The position numbers were made by a program, and so were the translations under genes. The notes under the pieces were generated by a model. It did no database searches and had not been told where the DNA came from. It saw only the letters and a list, made by a program, of their open reading frames with translations. DNA of 64,000 nucleotides from Methylotenera sp. (GTDB lineage Bacteria > Pseudomonadota > Gammaproteobacteria > Burkholderiales > Methylophilaceae): contig JABFQV010000002.1 in NCBI GenBank assembly GCA_013141495.1, positions 1 through 64,000 on the forward strand. The letters are read 5' to 3'. Below are positions 42,914 through 52,733 of the stretch, piece after piece (position 1 is the stretch's first letter; every line of letters starts with the position of its first letter).

Positions 42914-45529
42914 TTAAATTTTATCCATCAGTGCAAGATATAAAGATTGAATGCTTTGATCATTTAATCGTTCACCATTTTTAGCTGAAATTAAAAAGGT
43001 ATCTTCGGCACGATTGCCTAATGTGTTGATTTTGGCATTGTGTAGCTCAATAGCATGTTTTATAAATTGTTGTGCCAGTGTAGCCAGTAAGCCAGGTCTG
43101 TCATTCGCGGCAATATCTAATTTGTGATTATTATTTTCAGGCACTTCTACAATGGTAACTTGCGTTTGTATAGGCATGTGTTTTACCTGGCGGCTGATTC
43201 GGCCTTGAAGCGGCGCTTCTAATGATGCGTTGTTATCTAGCTTTTGCGTGAGCTCTACCTCAATAAATTTCAATAAGCCACTGTAGCTTACAGACTTACC
43301 TGATTGATCTAAAACAATAAAGCTATCTAGCGCATAGCCGTGATTAGTCGTGTAAATTTTAGCTTCTACAATGTTGTAGCTCATGCGATCAAAAAAGTTA
43401 CAGATACGTGCAAACAAATCATTTTTATCTTTGGTGTAAATCATAATCTGAATACCGTCACCATAGGGGCTTAATCGAGCGCGAACAATTGGCCGGGTCG
43501 TGTTCAGGTGCGGCGTTAGTAGCCGACTGTGCCATGCAACTTCATCACTTTCATGACGAACAAAGTAGTTTTCTCCAAACTGCACCCATAGCTGCTGGTA
43601 TGCATGTGCACTTAAGCCGATTTTTTTTAATTTATCTGTAGCTTCGGCAATGCGCGTTGCAATGGTTTGCTTGGTGTGGAATACAGGGTCAATCAATGCG
43701 CGCTTGGTCGCGTGGTACAAGCTTTCTAGCAGTCGTGCTTTCCATGCGTTCCAAACCATTGGGCTCGTGCCACGGATATCAGCCACGGTAAGCAAGTATA
43801 AAGCATCTAATCTACGTTCATTTTGTACAAAGTTTGCAAATGACTCAATGATGGATGGATCTGATAAGTCTGACTTTTGCGCGGTGGCTGACATTTTTAA
43901 ATGCGCCTCAACCAGCCAGGCTACAAGCGCGACATCCGCCTTGGGTAAGTCGTGTGATTTACAAAATCGCGCGGCATCTGCCTTGCCTAATGAGGAGTGA
44001 TCGCCACCGCGCCCTTTGGCGATGTCGTGAAATAAAGCGGCTAAATACAATAAATGTGGTGCGTCAAATTCAGCAAATAGTTTACTGCAAAGTGGAAATT
44101 CATGTTTGAGCTCTAGTTTTGAAAAGCGGCGTAAATTAGCCAACACATTAAGAATATGTTCATCGACGGTGTAAACATGAAATAAATCATGCTGCATCTG
44201 CCCAATAATTTTGCCGAATGCTGGAATGTAACTGCCCAAAATGCCGTAGCGGCTCATGGCGCGTAATGCGTGATTCACGCCATTGGCTTGTGACAATATC
44301 TCAATAAAGCGTTTTTTATTAAGAGGATTTTGTCGAAAATCACGATTGACTAAGTTTTTAACGCGTTGCAAATTGCGCAACAACGTTACGCCCATGCCGG
44401 TAAGTTCAGGGTGTTGTTGTAATAGTAAAAATGCCTCAAATATGGCAGAGGGCTGCTGCTGTAGCAAGCCTGCAGTTTTGGCTTCAAGTAACTGATTGCG
44501 CGATTCAAAGTGAGCGTTAATCGTTTGGATGAGCGGTGGTTTAACTTGGAGCAGTTGCTGTAATAACTTAAGCAAAATTTCATTTATTAAGCTTACAAAC
44601 TTGGCGCTACGGTAATAACTTTGCATCAACTGTTCGCTGGCACGTTTACGAGGTGTGTTGATGTAACCCAGTGAGCAGGCTAATTCATTTTGAAAATCAA
44701 ACAGCAATCTATCTTCACGTCGCCCACTCAAAAAGTGCAGGCGTATGCGCAGTGATTGCAATTTCATTTCATGATGCCTGATCTGGCGCGCCTCAAGCTT
44801 TGTGATGACATGGTGCTTTGTGAGGGTGGCCCAGAGGCCGGTGACGTTTGATTGTGAGCCATCATACAACTGCAAGCTTTGCGCCAGCCACGCAATCATG
44901 TGCAGATCACGTAATCCACCAGGGCTTTCTTTGATATTAGGCTCTAAGTTATAGGCTGTATCATTAAATTTTGCATGGCGCTGATCTTGCTCTTTAATTT
45001 TCTCAGCAAAAAAATTAACAGTATTTAAGCTGGATTTAACCTCGGCTAAAAAAGTTTGATAAAGCGCTTTATTGCCTGATATTAGTCGCGATTCCAATAA
45101 ATTAGTTTGTACCGTAATGTCTTTCTTTGCCTCAAATATGCATTCATTTAAATTGCGCACGCTATGGCCAACCGTTAAGCCTAAATCCCACATTAAGCCT
45201 ATCAGTAACTCAATGCCATGATTTAATGCCTCACTGTCTTTGATGTGTTCGGGCAATAATATGAGCAGATCAATATCCGAGTGTGGATAAAGCTCAGCGC
45301 GTCCATAACCACCCACTGCAATTAAACAGCAGTCTGAATCGATGCGTAATTCTGCCCATATTTCTGCAAGCAGTTGGTCAATAAGCTTGCAGTGTTGCTT
45401 GAATAATCGGGTGGTGTTTGGATGCTCGGAAAAGTGTGTTTTTAACGCTAAAAATCCATCTTTTAGCGTATGGCGCCATAATGCAATCTGATGCTTTTTA
45501 ACTTCGATTTCTTTAGGTTTTGTTTGCAT
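42914..45529 (-). CDS. glnD: Bifunctional uridylyltransferase/uridylyl-removing enzyme GlnD
   Basis: GlnD senses glutamine and uridylylates or deuridylylates PII, controlling nitrogen metabolism. The 871-aa protein has the nucleotidyltransferase motif GGYGRAELYPHSDIDLL (about 73-89) with the metal DxD. The HD phosphohydrolase domain carries LAALFHDIAKGRGGDHS at about residue 490. Two C-terminal ACT domains follow (DLFARICNFFDRM and RPGLLATLAQQF). It lies 56 bp downstream of map on the same strand, the common map-glnD arrangement next to rpsB-tsf. Confidence 0.97.
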   Translation of the reverse strand: MQTKPKEIEVKKHQIALWRHTLKDGFLALKTHFSEHPNTTRLFKQHCKLIDQLLAEIWAELRIDSDCCLIAVGGYGRAELYPHSDIDLLILLPEHIKDSEALNHGIELLIGLMWDLGLTVGHSVRNLNECIFEAKKDITVQTNLLESRLISGNKALYQTFLAEVKSSLNTVNFFAEKIKEQDQRHAKFNDTAYNLEPNIKESPGGLRDLHMIAWLAQSLQLYDGSQSNVTGLWATLTKHHVITKLEARQIRHHEMKLQSLRIRLHFLSGRREDRLLFDFQNELACSLGYINTPRKRASEQLMQSYYRSAKFVSLINEILLKLLQQLLQVKPPLIQTINAHFESRNQLLEAKTAGLLQQQPSAIFEAFLLLQQHPELTGMGVTLLRNLQRVKNLVNRDFRQNPLNKKRFIEILSQANGVNHALRAMSRYGILGSYIPAFGKIIGQMQHDLFHVYTVDEHILNVLANLRRFSKLELKHEFPLCSKLFAEFDAPHLLYLAALFHDIAKGRGGDHSSLGKADAARFCKSHDLPKADVALVAWLVEAHLKMSATAQKSDLSDPSIIESFANFVQNERRLDALYLLTVADIRGTSPMVWNAWKARLLESLYHATKRALIDPVFHTKQTIATRIAEATDKLKKIGLSAHAYQQLWVQFGENYFVRHESDEVAWHSRLLTPHLNTTRPIVRARLSPYGDGIQIMIYTKDKNDLFARICNFFDRMSYNIVEAKIYTTNHGYALDSFIVLDQSGKSVSYSGLLKFIEVELTQKLDNNASLEAPLQGRISRQVKHMPIQTQVTIVEVPENNNHKLDIAANDRPGLLATLAQQFIKHAIELHNAKINTLGNRAEDTFLISAKNGERLNDQSIQSLYLALMDKI

Positions 45530-45585
45530 TGGTATGATGCGCCATCAAGATTTTTGTTAAATGATAACCGCACTAAATCGATTGC

Positions 45586-46389
45586 TTATTTAGAAATAAA
45601 GTCAGGCGTAGCTGGCGCGCCGCTTGATAATGTCATCACTTCATAACCGGTTTCCGTGACTAAAATCGTATGTTCCCATTGTGCAGAAAGACTGCGATCT
45701 TTAGTTACAATCGTCCAGCCATCAGGCATTTGTTTAATGTCGCGCTTGCCCGCATTAATCATCGGTTCAATGGTAAACATCATTCCCGCCTGTAATTTAA
45801 GCCCAGTACCTGGTTTTCCGTAGTGCAATACTTGCGGATCTTCGTGGAATTTTTTACCAATACCATGGCCACAAAACTCACGTACAACACTGTAGCCGCT
45901 TTTTTCAGCAAACGATTGAATTGCGTAGCCAATATCACCCAGAGTGGCGTTTGGTTTAACTTTTTCTATGCCCAACCACATGGCTTGGTAAGTGATTTCG
46001 CATAAACGTTTAGCCTGAGTGGATACCTCACCTATATAAAACATGCGACTGGTATCACCATGGTAACCATCTTTGATGACGGTAATATCGATGTTCACGA
46101 TGTCACCATTTTTTAGTACTTTGTCGCTAGGCACGCCGTGGCAAATTTGTTGATTGATTGAGGTGCAAATAGATTTTGGGTAAGGTTTATGTCCACCGGG
46201 GGCGTAATTTAGCGGGGCTGGAATCGTTTTTTGCACATCTACCATGTAGTCGTGGCATAGTTTATCAAGTGCATCGGTCGTGATGCCATGCACAACGTGC
46301 GGTGTAATAAAGTCAAGTACTTCAGAGGCTAGTTTGCCTGCGATACGCATTTTTTCAATGTCTTGCTGGTTTTTAATCGAGATGGCCAT
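45586..46389 (-). CDS. map: Methionine aminopeptidase, type I
   Basis: Removes the N-terminal Met after deformylation. The 267-aa protein shows the pita-bread fold ligands: NIDITVIKDGYHGDTSRMF (two Asp), GHGIGKKFHEDP (His), TIEPMI (Glu) and the final Glu in QWEHTILVTE. It has no N-terminal zinc extension. It is placed back to back with the HDOD and rpsB genes, as in many proteobacteria. Confidence 0.97.
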   Translation of the reverse strand: MAISIKNQQDIEKMRIAGKLASEVLDFITPHVVHGITTDALDKLCHDYMVDVQKTIPAPLNYAPGGHKPYPKSICTSINQQICHGVPSDKVLKNGDIVNIDITVIKDGYHGDTSRMFYIGEVSTQAKRLCEITYQAMWLGIEKVKPNATLGDIGYAIQSFAEKSGYSVVREFCGHGIGKKFHEDPQVLHYGKPGTGLKLQAGMMFTIEPMINAGKRDIKQMPDGWTIVTKDRSLSAQWEHTILVTETGYEVMTLSSGAPATPDFISK

Positions 46390-46620
46390 GTGGAATTGTG
46401 TGAAGGGTTGTGTTGGCTGATTTTAACATAGCCAATGCGTCGGTGCCGAATGCCCTTAGATGTTTTAGCTTTAATGATTAAAACTTCAGCTTAAATTGCG
46501 CATAATTGAGTTGTTAAAATAAAACGAAACTATGGTTAATCATGCTTTTATGCTGTTATTTCTATTTTAGATTATAAGTCATAAGATGTAAGATACAAAA
46601 ATACCAGAGGAGGATTGTAA

Positions 46621-47457
46621 ATGGCATCTGTACCTGTAGAGTTGGCTGCAAAAGATATTAACGCATGGGTGAATTATATTAGCACCGCGGCAATCCCCGT
46701 ACTTAAACTTACCGCACGTGAGCTCGGTCAATTGCAGCAAGATGAAGATAACACTAGCGCGCGAGCCATAACCGCGGTTGTACACCATGATCCCATGATG
46801 GTGTTTAAAGTATTGAGCTATTCACAAAAACATAAAAGCAGGAGTCAGTTGCAGGATTTAGTTGAAGTCGAGCAAGCTATTTTAATGATGGGGACGTCTG
46901 CATTTTTTCGGAACATTCCTCCCACACCTTTGGTTGAAGATACACTTAAAGCTAACTTACAAGCATTGACGCATTTACTCAGGCTAATCCGACGCGCGCA
47001 CCGTGCGGCTAAGTTTGCTGCAGAGTGGGCGGCACATTTAATGGATTTGCATGCTGAAGAAGTGCTTATTGCTACATTGCTACATGACCTGTCAGAAATG
47101 CTGATGTGGTGCTACGCGCCAGATAAAATGAATGCAATGTGTGCGATGCAGGCGGCAGATAAAACGTTACGCAGTAAAGCGGTGCAGCAAGAAGTGTTAG
47201 GCTTTCAATTGCAGGAGCTACAACAAAGAATCGTTGAAGTATTTCAGCTTCCTCCATTACTTTCCAAATTGATGCAAGATCAGGCATCTCAAGAGCAGCG
47301 CGTTCTTAATGTGAAGTATGCTGTAAATCTAGCTCGCCATTCTGCTAACGGGTGGGATGATGCCGCGCTACCTGACGATTATCGTGACATTGCACAGTTT
47401 CTTCGTATGGATGTCGATAAAGTAATGCGCGTGATAGGCGTGCCAGCAACTGTTTAG
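46621..47457 (+). CDS. HDOD-domain protein
   Basis: A 278-aa protein of the HDOD class, an HD-like fold without a working phosphohydrolase site, often tied to signalling and c-di-GMP networks. The early INAWVNYISTAAIPVLKLTARELGQL and HDPMMVFKVLSYSQ match the HDOD pattern. The partial HD remnant is LIATLLHDLSEMLMW. AGGAGG precedes the start, a very strong Shine-Dalgarno sequence. No receiver or output domain is attached. It lies between map and rpsB and is transcribed with the rpsB direction; its partner is unknown. Confidence 0.85.
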   Translation: MASVPVELAAKDINAWVNYISTAAIPVLKLTARELGQLQQDEDNTSARAITAVVHHDPMMVFKVLSYSQKHKSRSQLQDLVEVEQAILMMGTSAFFRNIPPTPLVEDTLKANLQALTHLLRLIRRAHRAAKFAAEWAAHLMDLHAEEVLIATLLHDLSEMLMWCYAPDKMNAMCAMQAADKTLRSKAVQQEVLGFQLQELQQRIVEVFQLPPLLSKLMQDQASQEQRVLNVKYAVNLARHSANGWDDAALPDDYRDIAQFLRMDVDKVMRVIGVPATV

Positions 47458-47769
47458 AGTCCACATGTCCGGTGCAAACTGTTTTATCAATCAGAATAAA
47501 TCTTAGCGCCGGCTTACTTTTCCCTTAATGATGATTGTGCTGGCAAACCCAGCGGCTTAATGCTATCATGCCCGTCTTTGCAAATTTAGCAAAAAATTAT
47601 GTGCGTATGTTGTTGAGCAATATGTTAATCAATATGTTAATCAATAGAGCACGTAAAAATTTACACACAACCCATTCAGGGGTGCTTTAGTTTAGGCCTA
47701 ATAAGGTTTAATTTACAAAGTGTTTTTGGAGTTGTGTGAATTCATAACCCTTTTGAAAAGAGAAATATT
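47458..47769 (+). promoter_or_regulatory. rpsB promoter and 5' leader
   Basis: This 312-bp gap contains an extended -10 box (TGCTATCAT, hexamer 47564-47569) with a weak TGGCAA at a 17-nt spacing. It predicts a leader of about 195 nt before rpsB. Inside it CAATATGTTAAT is repeated exactly in tandem (47618-47629 and 47630-47641). S2 is known to autoregulate through the rpsB leader in enterobacteria; whether the same holds here is not shown by sequence alone. Confidence 0.5.
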
Positions 47770-48507
47770 ATGTCAGTCACTATGCGTGATATGTTAGAAG
47801 CCGGTGTTCACTTCGGCCATCAAACCCGTTACTGGAACCCAAAAATGGCACCGTTCATTTTTGGCGATCGCAACAAAATCCATATTGTTAACCTTGAAAA
47901 AACATTGCCATTGTTTGAAGAAGCACTTAAACATGTGCGTACATTGGCAGCAAACAAGGGCCGTATTTTATTCGTAGGTACCAAACGCCAAGCGCGCGAT
48001 ATCGTAAAAGAAGAAGCTAGCCGTGCGGGTTGTGCTTATGTTAATCACCGTTGGTTGGGTGGTATGTTAACTAACTTTAAAACAGTTAAGCAATCAATCA
48101 AACGCCTGCACGATTTTGAAGCAATGTTGCTAGATGGCAGTATTGAAAAATTCGGTAAAAAAGAAGCTTTAGGTTACAAACGTGAAATTGAAAAATTAGA
48201 GCGTTCAATCGGTGGTATTAAAGAAATGGGCGGTTTACCAGACGCTATTTTCATTATTGACGTTGGCCATGAAAGTGGTGCAATTACTGAAGCGGCAAAA
48301 TTAGGCATCCCTGTGATCGGTGTGGTTGATACCAACAACTCACCTGATGGCATAGCTTATGTGATTCCTGGTAACGATGACTCTAGCCGTGCAATTCGTT
48401 TGTATGCGCGTGGTATTGCTGATGCGGTATTAGAAGGCCGTAGCTCTGTAATTACTGAGATTGTTAAATCAGCTAATGAAGAAGTGGCTGAAGCCGTAGC
48501 AGAGTAA
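47770..48507 (+). CDS. rpsB: 30S ribosomal protein S2
   Basis: S2 joins the small subunit late in assembly. The 245-aa sequence opens [32 protein letters not shown], and contains [17 protein letters not shown] and [24 protein letters not shown], all signatures of the family. It is first of the rpsB-tsf-pyrH-frr series, with a terminator-like hairpin between it and tsf that may set the S2:EF-Ts ratio. Confidence 0.98.
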   Translation: MSVTMRDMLEAGVHFGHQTRYWNPKMAPFIFGDRNKIHIVNLEKTLPLFEEALKHVRTLAANKGRILFVGTKRQARDIVKEEASRAGCAYVNHRWLGGMLTNFKTVKQSIKRLHDFEAMLLDGSIEKFGKKEALGYKREIEKLERSIGGIKEMGGLPDAIFIIDVGHESGAITEAAKLGIPVIGVVDTNNSPDGIAYVIPGNDDSSRAIRLYARGIADAVLEGRSSVITEIVKSANEEVAEAVAE

Positions 48508-48520
48508 TTGTTCTAATTAT

Positions 48521-48545
48521 AAAAGGGGCTTAGTGCCCCTTTTTG
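48521..48545 (+). terminator. Terminator-like hairpin between rpsB and tsf
   Basis: AAAAGGGGC pairs perfectly with GCCCCTTTT around a TTAGT loop, and T residues follow. Partial readthrough to tsf is likely. Confidence 0.85.
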
Positions 48546-48635
48546 ATTTTAATAATTTAGAATATAAAATATATAATTAAATCAAATTACTAAACTACTT
48601 TTTTAATGTAGTTTGTTGAAATTAAGGAGCTTAAA

Positions 48636-49511
48636 ATGGCTGAAATTACCGCAAGTATGGTAAAAGAATTACGTGAGCGCACTGATGCGCCTATGATGGA
48701 TTGTAAAAAAGCTTTAACTGAAGCTGAAGGTGACATGACACGTGCTGAAGAAATTTTACGTGTTCGTTTTGGTAATAAAGCAAGCAAAGCTGCTGGTCGC
48801 GTTGCCGCTGAAGGTACTGTGGGTATCAGTATTAGTGTCGACGGGAAAACTGGCGCGATAGTTGAAGTGAATTCTGAAACAGATTTCTGTGCTAAAAACG
48901 AAGACTTTTTAAAATTTGTAAATGAACTCGCTGATATAATTGCAGTGAGCGATGCCTCTGATATTGAGGCTGTTGGTGCGCTTGCGATGCGTGACTCTAC
49001 GGTAGAAGAAACACGTGCGCAACTAGTAGGTAAAATTGGCGAAAACATTACACCACGTCGTTTTGTGCGTCCAGTGGTGCAAGGTAAGCTTGCTAGTTAT
49101 GTGCATGGCAGTAAAATCGGTGTGTTAGTCGATTTGGTCGGTGGCGATGATGTTTTAGCTAGAGATATCGCAATGCATATTGCTGCAGCTAAACCAAAAG
49201 CGTTAGATGCTTCTGGTATTGATGCCAGCCTGATTGAAACTGAGCGTCGTGTAGCTATTGAAAAAGCAAAAGAAGCCGGCAAGCCTGAAGCCATGTTGGA
49301 AAAAATTGCTGATGGTACTGTGCAAAAGTTCTTGAAAGAAGTGACTTTGTTAAGCCAGGTTTTTGTTAAAGATGACAAATTCACGATTGAGCAATTGTTG
49401 AAATCAAAAGGTGCAACCGTTGCATCATTTACACTGTTTACAGTGGGTGAAGGCATTGAGAAAGCAGTTGTTGATTATGCGGCAGAAGTTGCAGCCGCTG
49501 CTAAGGTTTAG
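48636..49511 (+). CDS. tsf: Elongation factor Ts
   Basis: EF-Ts recycles EF-Tu by nucleotide exchange. The 291-aa protein has the N-terminal [30 protein letters not shown], including the DCKKAL loop. The [10 protein letters not shown] element that contacts the EF-Tu Mg site and the C-terminal coiled coil are also present. Its Shine-Dalgarno sequence is AAGGAG. It is downstream of rpsB and followed by a terminator-like hairpin. Confidence 0.98.
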   Translation: MAEITASMVKELRERTDAPMMDCKKALTEAEGDMTRAEEILRVRFGNKASKAAGRVAAEGTVGISISVDGKTGAIVEVNSETDFCAKNEDFLKFVNELADIIAVSDASDIEAVGALAMRDSTVEETRAQLVGKIGENITPRRFVRPVVQGKLASYVHGSKIGVLVDLVGGDDVLARDIAMHIAAAKPKALDASGIDASLIETERRVAIEKAKEAGKPEAMLEKIADGTVQKFLKEVTLLSQVFVKDDKFTIEQLLKSKGATVASFTLFTVGEGIEKAVVDYAAEVAAAAKV

Positions 49512-49551
49512 TAGGGTCTTACGGTAACGCAATAAGTTGCCGGATAGTCAT

Positions 49552-49590
49552 AAAAAATGGATTAGGCGCGATGCTTAGTCCATTTTTTTT
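49552..49590 (+). terminator. Terminator after tsf
   Basis: ATGGATTAGG pairs with CTTAGTCCAT (two wobbles), flanked by an A-run on the left and an eight-T run on the right. Confidence 0.85.
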
Positions 49591-49691
49591 AGTGTTAACG
49601 CATCAAAAACCCAGCATTCTTAGGTTTAATTTTGTGCCTAAGACTGTCATTTTATGCTTAAATAAGCAAACTTTAAATTAGAGGAATCCTC

Positions 49692-50408
49692 GTGTCTGCA
49701 CCAGCCTATAAGCGCGTTTTACTTAAACTTTCTGGCGAGGCTTTAATGGGAGATGATGCTTATGGTATCAATCGCGCTACCATTACCCGCATAGTGAATG
49801 AAATCAAAGAGATAGTGGATTTAGGCGTGCAAGTAGCCGTAGTGATAGGCGGCGGCAATATTTTTCGTGGTGTGGCTCCGGCGGCAGAAGGTATGGATAG
49901 GGCAACTGCCGACTACATGGGCATGTTGGCTACTGTGATGAATGCAATGGCGTTGCAAGATGCAATGAAGAATATTGGTTTAAATGCGCGCGTGCAATCT
50001 GCCTTAAGCATTGAGCAAGTGGCAGAACCTTACATTCGTGGCAAAGCCATTCGCTACTTAGAAGAAGGGCGTGTGGTGATTTTTGGTGCGGGTACCGGTA
50101 ACCCATTTTTTACTACAGATACGGCTGCCGCATTGCGTGGTATGGAGATGAATGCTGAAATTGTAATTAAAGCGACTAAAGTGGATGGTGTTTATACAGA
50201 TGATCCAAAAACCAATCCAGAGGCCATGCGGTACAAAACACTAAGTTTTGATGAGGCCATAATTAAAAATCTTAAGGTAATGGATGCGACAGCGCTGACC
50301 TTATGCCGCGATCAAAAGTTGCCTATTTCAGTCTTTAGTATTTTTAAACAAGGTGCATTAAAAAGAGTAATAATGGGTGAAGATGAAGGCACTAAGGTAT
50401 TACCTTAA
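49692..50408 (+). CDS. pyrH: Uridylate kinase
   Basis: UMP kinase of the bacterial hexameric class, feeding pyrimidine nucleotides. It starts at GTG 49692 with GAGGAA upstream. It has 238 aa, with [24 protein letters not shown] and the substrate loop [17 protein letters not shown]. The C-terminal [16 protein letters not shown] is typical. It lies between tsf and frr in the classical order. Confidence 0.97.
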   Translation: MSAPAYKRVLLKLSGEALMGDDAYGINRATITRIVNEIKEIVDLGVQVAVVIGGGNIFRGVAPAAEGMDRATADYMGMLATVMNAMALQDAMKNIGLNARVQSALSIEQVAEPYIRGKAIRYLEEGRVVIFGAGTGNPFFTTDTAAALRGMEMNAEIVIKATKVDGVYTDDPKTNPEAMRYKTLSFDEAIIKNLKVMDATALTLCRDQKLPISVFSIFKQGALKRVIMGEDEGTKVLP

Positions 50409-50456
50409 TCATGAGCGATAAGTAAAAAAATTTAAGAAGTAACGTTGGAGAAATAA

Positions 50457-51014
50457 ATGCTTGAAGATATTAAAAAAACTGCAGAACAGAAAATGCAAAA
50501 ATCATTAGAGTCACTTAAAAATGACTTGGCTAAAATCCGTACAGGTCGCGCTCATGTTGGCTTGTTAGATCACGTAATGGTGGAATATTACGGCTCTATG
50601 GTGGCGGTAAATCAGGTGGCAAACGTCAATTTAGGTGACTCGCGCACAATCAATGTGCAGCCTTATGAGAAAAACATGATAGGCAAAGTTGAAAAAGCGA
50701 TTCGTGACTGCGATTTAGGCTTAAACCCAGCGACCAATGGTGATTTAATTCGCGTGCCAATGCCAATGCTGACAGAAGAGCGTCGCCGTGATTTGACTAA
50801 AATTGTACGTACAGAGGGAGAAGGTGCAAAAGTTGCTATCCGTAACGTACGTCGTGATGCAAATGATACGCTTAAGAAACTGATTAAAGACAAAGAAATC
50901 TCAGAAGATGACGAGCGTCGTGCGCAAGATGATATTCAAAAGGCGACGGATAAAGCAGTGGCTGATGTAGATAAAATGCTGCAAGTTAAAGAAACTGATT
51001 TGATGGCGGTTTAG
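50457..51014 (+). CDS. frr: Ribosome recycling factor
   Basis: RRF splits post-termination ribosomes with EF-G. The 185-aa helical protein has [41 protein letters not shown] and [17 protein letters not shown], all family signatures. The Shine-Dalgarno sequence is GGAGA. It is placed 48 bp after pyrH and before uppS. Confidence 0.98.
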   Translation: MLEDIKKTAEQKMQKSLESLKNDLAKIRTGRAHVGLLDHVMVEYYGSMVAVNQVANVNLGDSRTINVQPYEKNMIGKVEKAIRDCDLGLNPATNGDLIRVPMPMLTEERRRDLTKIVRTEGEGAKVAIRNVRRDANDTLKKLIKDKEISEDDERRAQDDIQKATDKAVADVDKMLQVKETDLMAV

Positions 51015-51089
51015 TGTTGGATCTTGATTTAGCAAAAATAAAATTTTTTCAATACGAAGCCTCAGTCCTCGAAGATATGGAGTCTTGAT

Positions 51090-51848
51090 TTGGGTCTGTT
51101 CAACAGTGCTACACAGCATGTCCCTGACGTTGCTGAGATACCGAAGCATATTGCAGTGATTATGGATGGCAATGGTCGCTGGGCACGTAAACGTTTTTTA
51201 CCGCGCATTGCAGGGCATAAGCGCGGTGTTGAAACCGTGCGTGATTTAGTCAAGCAATGCGTGCAACTAAAAGTAGAGTATTTAACACTATTTGCATTTA
51301 GTAGTGAAAATTGGCGCAGACCTGCCGAAGAAGTTTCGTTTTTGATGGGCTTGTTTATGAGCGCGCTTAAGCGAGAAGTGGTGAAGCTGCATCAAAACAA
51401 TATCAAACTGGTGATGATTGGTGATCGCAGCCGTTTTGACGCGGCACTGATTGCTCAAATTGATGAATCTGAACAACTGACAGCCAATAATACCGGTTTG
51501 ATTCTAACAATAGCGGCTAATTATGGTGGGCGATGGGATGTGCTGCAAGCTGTCAATAAAATGCAGCAAGCGATGCCACAGCTAACCGGTCATTATCGAG
51601 AAGAGCATTTAACACCGTATTTGTCGATGAGTTATGCACCGGAGCCTGATTTATTTATACGCACCGGCGGCGAAAAAAGAATAAGCAATTTTTTATTATG
51701 GCAGCTGGCTTATTCTGAACTTTATTTTACCGATACCTTATGGCCAGACTTTAATGAGGCTGCATTTAATTTGGCAATTCAATCTTATCAACAGCGTGAA
51801 CGCCGTTTTGGCCGCACTAGCGAGCAGCTTTCAGAACCTAAAAATTAG
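51090..51848 (+). CDS. uppS: Undecaprenyl diphosphate synthase (cis-prenyltransferase)
   Basis: Makes the C55 carrier lipid for peptidoglycan and O-antigen. The likely start is TTG 51090, with TGGAG 7-8 nt upstream, giving 252 aa. Motifs include IAVIMDGNGRWARKR (catalytic Asp about 26), FAFSSENWRRP and DLFIRTGGEKRISNFLLWQ. It begins the lipid-precursor part of the block with cdsA and dxr. Confidence 0.95.
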   Translation: MGLFNSATQHVPDVAEIPKHIAVIMDGNGRWARKRFLPRIAGHKRGVETVRDLVKQCVQLKVEYLTLFAFSSENWRRPAEEVSFLMGLFMSALKREVVKLHQNNIKLVMIGDRSRFDAALIAQIDESEQLTANNTGLILTIAANYGGRWDVLQAVNKMQQAMPQLTGHYREEHLTPYLSMSYAPEPDLFIRTGGEKRISNFLLWQLAYSELYFTDTLWPDFNEAAFNLAIQSYQQRERRFGRTSEQLSEPKN

Positions 51849-51908
51849 GTTTGTTATATTCGCTTTCTATTTCCCAATAATATTCAACTAAGCTAAAAGT
51901 CCATAAAG

Positions 51909-52733
51909 ATGCTGAGAACACGAGTTATTACCGCTACCGTACTTATTGCTGGAATTTTAACGGCACTTTTTTTAGCCTCAGTTAAAACTTGGGCTATTCT
52001 CACGCTAGCGATCATTTTAATCGGTGTTTGGGAGTGGTCCGATTTAATTAAACTCAATCAAACTCAAAAGTTATTTTTTGTGGTGAGCGCATCTCTATTA
52101 GGCTTATTTATCGCTTTTATTTCAAAATCACCATTCGCCGCTTATCAGCATTACATTGTGTTGAGCTTGCTTGGGTTGTCAACGTTGTTTTGGCTACTGA
52201 TTGCACCGATATGGCTTATTACACGTAAAACATGCACTAATCGCTTAATGATGGCCATACTAGGGTTGTTGCTTTTGCTAGCTACTTGGTTGGGTTTTGT
52301 CGGCCTGCATGCGATTAGCCCTTGGTTGTTGTTAGCAACAATTGCTGCGGTTAGCATTGCTGATAGTGCCGCTTATTTTGCAGGTAAGCGCTTTGGTCGT
52401 CATAAACTCGCCCCGGAGATTAGTCCAGGCAAAACATGGGAAGGTGTCGCTGGTGCCGTGATTGCGATTACTTTATACGGGGCTGTTCTATGTTACTTAA
52501 AACAATATAGCCTTTGGTTAATTGTAGGCTTGTGGTTAATCGTGGTGTTAAGCGTCATGGGCGATCTTGTTGAATCGCTATTGAAGCGTCAAGCTGGCTT
52601 AAAAGATAGCGGCCAGTTATTGCCTGGTCATGGTGGAATTTTGGATAGAATAGATGGCCTTATTCCAACCTTAGCGATTACTTCGTTCTGTATTTACCTT
52701 CCACTTTTTGCAGGGCTACAAGCGCATGCATAA
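51909..52733 (+). CDS. cdsA: Phosphatidate cytidylyltransferase
   Basis: Makes CDP-diacylglycerol for phospholipid synthesis. The 274-aa membrane protein has about eight hydrophobic helices and the signature region ISPGKTWEGVAGAVIA with the later SVMGDLVESLLKRQAGLKDSG and HGGILDRIDGL. Its end overlaps the dxr start by 8 bp. Confidence 0.95.
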   Translation: MLRTRVITATVLIAGILTALFLASVKTWAILTLAIILIGVWEWSDLIKLNQTQKLFFVVSASLLGLFIAFISKSPFAAYQHYIVLSLLGLSTLFWLLIAPIWLITRKTCTNRLMMAILGLLLLLATWLGFVGLHAISPWLLLATIAAVSIADSAAYFAGKRFGRHKLAPEISPGKTWEGVAGAVIAITLYGAVLCYLKQYSLWLIVGLWLIVVLSVMGDLVESLLKRQAGLKDSGQLLPGHGGILDRIDGLIPTLAITSFCIYLPLFAGLQAHA

